From NCBI RefSeq assembly GCF_049316285.1, contig NZ_JBMOXA010000009.1, positions 62,001 through 126,000 on the forward strand: a stretch of 64,000 nt of DNA, written 5' to 3'. The stretch comes from Rhodoferax_B sp049316285 (GTDB lineage Bacteria > Pseudomonadota > Gammaproteobacteria > Burkholderiales > Burkholderiaceae_C). Numbering within the stretch: the first letter of the stretch is position 1; every line of letters begins with the position of its first letter. The notes beneath the pieces are model-generated. The model made no database searches and was not told the DNA's origin. It saw only the letters and a program-made list of their open reading frames with translations. Shown one piece after another: positions 60,911-64,000 of this stretch. The position numbers were made by a program, and so were the translations under genes.

Positions 60911-62683
60911 ATGATGCAACAGACGCCCATTCGGACCAAGCTCAGCTTCGCTATCGCCTCCGCAACACTACTCGGGCTGAGTGCCTGCGGTGGTGGCGGT
61001 GGCAGCAGCTCTTCGCCCGCCCCGGCTCCTGTGACGCCAACCGTCACCACCACGTTCAGCGGCACCGCCGCCACGGGCGCCGCCATGGCTGGCGCCACAG
61101 TCAGCATCAGCTGCGCCAGCGGTTCCGGCAGCGCCACCACGGCGGCCAATGGCAGCTACAGCAAAGACCTGAGCGACATCACCCTGCCCTGCGTACTCAA
61201 GGCCGTGAGCAGCGACGGCGCCACCACGCTTTATTCGGTAACCACCCCCAGCACCACGGCCAGCACTGCACAGGTGGCGAACATCACGCCGCTGACGCAG
61301 TTGCTCGTGGCCAGCCTGGCGGGCACCGACCCAGCCACCTTCTTCACCAACTTCAGCACCACCGCCAGCAGCGTCACCGCAGCCAACATCAGCACCGCCG
61401 AAACCGCCGTGTTGACCACGCTGAGCAACGCCGGCTTAAACGTCACCGCGTTGACCAACCTGTTGACCGGCGCCCTGGTGCCGGCCACCACCACCAGCAG
61501 CGGCAACGCCTACGACGTGGTGCTGGACGCGCTGAAGGCCCAGCTCGCCGCCAGCGGCACCACGCTGGCCACGCTCACCACCACGGTAGCCGCCGCCTCG
61601 CCAGCCGCCAGCCCCACGGTCAACGCCAGCAACGGCGCAGCCAGCCTGCCAGCCTCGCTGCTGTTGAAGGCTGCTGACAGCAATTGCACTGCTCTACGCA
61701 GCGGAGACTTTTGGGTTTTCTCCCCCACGCTGGGCACCAGCGGCAACCCAGTCACCATCGCCAACCAAGTCACCAGCGGTAGTTATGACGCCGCCAGCAA
61801 AACCATGACCAACCTGGTGGGCAGCTCCAGCGTACTCAGCGCAAGCAACACCAGTTGCCGCTACCTCGCTGCCGATGGCGTGAGCGACGTGGTGGTGTCT
61901 CAAGCCGGCGTGCTGATGGCGCGCGTGCTGAAAAACGGCGTGTACCGCCTGAGCTTTGCCATCCCCAAGCAGACCATTAGCGTGGCGGAACTGGCTGGCA
62001 CCTGGAACGGCCTGGGTTTTGAGCTCAACGATGCGGGCACGGCCTATGCCACCGACATCTTCACCGCCACGGTGAACAGCAGCGGCGCCCTGAGCGACAT
62101 CAACCACTGCAACGGCGCCAACAGCTCGGCCACCTGCACCAACGAAACCGCCACCATCAACTTCAGCACACACAGCGACGGTGGCTTCAACATCGCGGGC
62201 AAAGACGGCAACGACACCTGGACCGACCGCGCCTTCGCCTACCGCGCAGGCAACGGCGACCTGATGCTGGTGGAAGTTGCCGGTGACGGCAGCATCTCCA
62301 CCTGGACACAAAAACGCACGCTGAGCCTGCCTGCCGTCAACTCGGTGGGGGTGGGCAACTGGTCGGTACGCACCAGCAACACCTTGGTCGCAGCCACCAT
62401 GGCCGCTGATACCGGCTACACCGTCACCGCCGTCGACACGGCCACCAGCAGCGTGACCCGCCGGGTGCTCGTGGCCGCCGGTAGCTCCGACACCTACGAG
62501 CAAACGGTGGTGCTGAACACCCCACGCGCCGGCTACAACTTCCGTGCCGCCGCTACGCCCACCAGCGTGGCTGGCGTCTCCCAAACGGTGCGCGAACGCA
62601 CCAGTCTGAATCTGCGCGGCATGGGTTTCTCGGTGCAGTCTGTGCCAAGCCAGGACGCATTCCAGATCAGTGTTGACCAGTAA
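60911..62683 (+). CDS. large Ser/Thr/Ala-rich lipoprotein
   Basis: A 590-residue putative lipoprotein: lipobox LGLSAC at about residue 25, then a Gly/Ser/Pro linker. Residues about 45-110 resemble a carboxypeptidase-regulatory/Ig-like beta sandwich (GTAATGAAMAGATVSISCASG, NGSYSKDL). The rest is low in charge and rich in Thr, Ala, Ser and Asn with scattered cysteines that could form disulfides. No catalytic motif. The ATG at 60911 follows an AAGGA site. Divergent from the LuxR regulator and followed by a strong terminator, so it is likely a monocistronic target of that regulator. Function unknown, probably surface or outer-membrane. Confidence 0.8.
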   Translation: MMQQTPIRTKLSFAIASATLLGLSACGGGGGSSSSPAPAPVTPTVTTTFSGTAATGAAMAGATVSISCASGSGSATTAANGSYSKDLSDITLPCVLKAVSSDGATTLYSVTTPSTTASTAQVANITPLTQLLVASLAGTDPATFFTNFSTTASSVTAANISTAETAVLTTLSNAGLNVTALTNLLTGALVPATTTSSGNAYDVVLDALKAQLAASGTTLATLTTTVAAASPAASPTVNASNGAASLPASLLLKAADSNCTALRSGDFWVFSPTLGTSGNPVTIANQVTSGSYDAASKTMTNLVGSSSVLSASNTSCRYLAADGVSDVVVSQAGVLMARVLKNGVYRLSFAIPKQTISVAELAGTWNGLGFELNDAGTAYATDIFTATVNSSGALSDINHCNGANSSATCTNETATINFSTHSDGGFNIAGKDGNDTWTDRAFAYRAGNGDLMLVEVAGDGSISTWTQKRTLSLPAVNSVGVGNWSVRTSNTLVAATMAADTGYTVTAVDTATSSVTRRVLVAAGSSDTYEQTVVLNTPRAGYNFRAAATPTSVAGVSQTVRERTSLNLRGMGFSVQSVPSQDAFQISVDQ

Positions 62684-62705
62684 GGCGAACGCCTTACGCT
62701 GACAA

Positions 62706-62740
62706 ACGCCCGGGCGCCTCAGGTGCACCGGGCGTTTTTT
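62706..62740 (+). terminator. rho-independent terminator of the lipoprotein gene
   Basis: ACGCCCGG / CCGGGCGT forms an 8-base stem around a loop that can pair further, followed by six T residues, 22 bases past the stop codon. Confidence 0.92.
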
Positions 62741-62815
62741 ATCGGCTCGACAAACCGCTGGACGACACGAGAACCGGCCCCTGTGCAAGCACGCACTTGT
62801 CGCTAGACTCACCCC

Positions 62816-63547
62816 ATGTCACCCCACCAACCGCCCTTGGCCACCACATCCCGCACCGATCTGAGCTGCCACGTTCTGGTGGTGGAAGACGAACAGACCA
62901 TCGCCTTAAACGTGGTGGAGTACCTGGAAGCGCAAGGCTTCGGTGTCGACATTGCCTATGACGGCAAAGCCGCGCTGGTGCAACTGGGGCAGCAAACATT
63001 TGATGTGCTGGTGCTGGATCTGGGACTGCCGCGCATGGACGGCCTGCAGGTGTTGCAGCAGGTGCGGCATCACCTGGGGCTGACGCTGCCGATTCTGATC
63101 CTGACGGCGCGCGAGGCCATCTCCAGCAAACAGGCGTGTTTCGAAGCCGGCGCAGACGACTATCTGGTGAAACCGTTTTCACTGGCCGAACTCGTACTGC
63201 GGGTGCGCGCGCTACACCGCCGCACGGTTGGCAGCGTGGTGGCCGCGCCGCTGAGCGCCGGACGCCTCAAACTGGACCGGCGCGCGCAACAGGCCTTCGT
63301 CGGCGATCAGCCGGTACACCTGTCGCCGCGCGGATTGCAAATCCTGGAAGTCCTGATGCGCGACCCTGGCCGGGTGGTATCACGCGCCGAAATCGAAGCC
63401 CAACTCTGGCCCGGCGGAGCACCCGACAGCGATGCCTTGCGCAGCCAGATCCATTTGCTCAGGAGAGCCCTCAGCCAGGCCGGATTTGCCGGTGTGGAAA
63501 CCCGCCACGGCCTTGGCTGGCGCTTGCAGGCGGAGGACGCAGCATGA
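62816..63547 (+). CDS. OmpR/PhoB-family response regulator
   Basis: A 243-residue two-component regulator. The receiver domain has the acidic pair in VVEDEQ, the phosphoacceptor Asp68 in VLVLDLGLPRMDG, the threonine in ILTAREA and the lysine in DDYLVKPFS. The C-terminal winged helix includes LSPRGLQILEVLMRDPGRVVSRAEIEAQLW and ends RHGLGWRLQ. It overlaps the adjacent histidine kinase gene by four bases. The N-terminus has about 18 extra residues before the receiver. Targets are unknown. Confidence 0.93.
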   Translation: MSPHQPPLATTSRTDLSCHVLVVEDEQTIALNVVEYLEAQGFGVDIAYDGKAALVQLGQQTFDVLVLDLGLPRMDGLQVLQQVRHHLGLTLPILILTAREAISSKQACFEAGADDYLVKPFSLAELVLRVRALHRRTVGSVVAAPLSAGRLKLDRRAQQAFVGDQPVHLSPRGLQILEVLMRDPGRVVSRAEIEAQLWPGGAPDSDALRSQIHLLRRALSQAGFAGVETRHGLGWRLQAEDAA

Positions 63548-64000
63548 CCCTGCGGCGCCGCGTGATGCTGGCCATGGTGGCGTTGGTGGCGCTGTTCACG
63601 GCGATTCAAGGCAGCTTGGCCGTTTTGTCCATGCACGACCAGGAAGACGATCTCGTCGACGATCTGGTGCTGGCGGAAACCCGCCGCCTGGCAAGCCGCG
63701 TCACACAGGACGGCACCGATATCCTCGACGACGACATCCACACCCTGCTGCCGGACGACTACCAGGCGTGGTGGGTGGGCCCCGATGGACGGGCTATCCC
63801 CGCGCCCTTGCCCAAATCGCTGGAAAAGCTGCCCAGCGGCCCGCACATCGACAGCGCCGAAGGCGGCGAATACCACATCATGATCATGCCCGTGGCCGGT
63901 GGCCACCTGTTTGTGCGCTACAACGCAGCGCGCAACGAAGACAAGGTGCAGTTGTTCGCCCTGCATGTGTTTTTGCTGGCCTTGGTGGTCATCGTTTTGG
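63544..64000 (+). CDS. sensor histidine kinase, N-terminal part (runs off window)
   Basis: The frame opens with ATG overlapping the response regulator stop (ATGA) and remains open to the window edge, 152 codons. Residues 1-30 have a basic start (MTLRRRV) and a membrane segment; residues 31-135 form a short, acidic periplasmic domain (QEDDLVDDLVLAETRRLA, then DDYQAWWVGPDGRAIP); a second membrane segment starts near residue 138. The HAMP and kinase domains lie outside the window. The gene order identifies it as the partner kinase of the OmpR-type regulator. Confidence 0.88.
   Translation, partial: MTLRRRVMLAMVALVALFTAIQGSLAVLSMHDQEDDLVDDLVLAETRRLASRVTQDGTDILDDDIHTLLPDDYQAWWVGPDGRAIPAPLPKSLEKLPSGPHIDSAEGGEYHIMIMPVAGGHLFVRYNAARNEDKVQLFALHVFLLALVVIVL

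Overview
The window looks like a chromosomal segment of a betaproteobacterium of the family Comamonadaceae (Rhodoferax/Polaromonas/Acidovorax type). It is GC-rich and has ATGA-coupled operons. It carries a GlpSTPQV-type glycerol ABC cluster, an OhrR/Ohr pair with Cys22, an OxyR with Cys199/Cys208, and short structured intergenic repeats of a kind I associate with that family. The species assignment is an inference. No rRNA, tRNA, CRISPR array, prophage or complete insertion sequence was seen.

Layout. 1-5.7 kb: end of a ketopantoate reductase gene, a Gly/Val-rich lipoprotein, SrkA kinase with a 50-residue companion, the ohrR-ohr peroxide operon, and a 3-hydroxyacyl-CoA dehydrogenase divergent from a GMC oxidoreductase. 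5.7-17.9 kb: a long leftward array coding for a CoxL/M/S-type molybdenum hydroxylase with CoxG, a divergent DapA-family lyase, a genuine 3-hydroxyanthranilate 3,4-dioxygenase, a complete branched-chain-amino-acid-type ABC importer, a formamidase-like hydrolase and a methyltransferase. Taken together these suggest import and oxidation of an aromatic or N-heteroaromatic compound that I cannot match to a described pathway. 18-21.6 kb: small lipoprotein, secreted phospholipase C, DeoR regulator.

21.6-34.9 kb: glycerol region. A 281-bp MITE-like element with 36-bp terminal inverted repeats sits exactly between the stop codons of deoR and glpD. glpSTPQUV-glpD run leftward; glpR-glpK, an esterase-like lipoprotein, proC and a hypothetical gene run rightward from a shared AT-rich promoter region. 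34.9-39.7 kb: LysR regulator divergent from a 2-hydroxyacid cluster (two dehydrogenases of different families, an RraA-type aldolase and a Bug solute-binding protein).

39.7-64 kb: mainly household and signalling genes: VOC protein, ubiA, a chemoreceptor, oxyR-DyP peroxidase, recG, an HD-GYP phosphodiesterase, queA-tgt, a MASE1-GGDEF cyclase, a group of uncharacterised envelope proteins (zinc-ribbon/coiled-coil, DUF2145, Ala/Val-rich secreted, YiaA/B), slyX, a Bcr/CflA exporter, DUF488, a fused LplT-Aas phospholipid recycling protein, a LuxR regulator divergent from a large Ser/Thr-rich lipoprotein, and an OmpR-type two-component system whose kinase runs off the edge.

Most notable for follow-up: the molybdenum-hydroxylase/3-HAO array with its shortened large subunit, the MITE between deoR and glpD, the complementary degenerate ATP sites in GlpS and GlpT, an intergenic-type repeat lying in frame inside srkA, and a perfect OhrR operator inside a promoter that leaves almost no leader.
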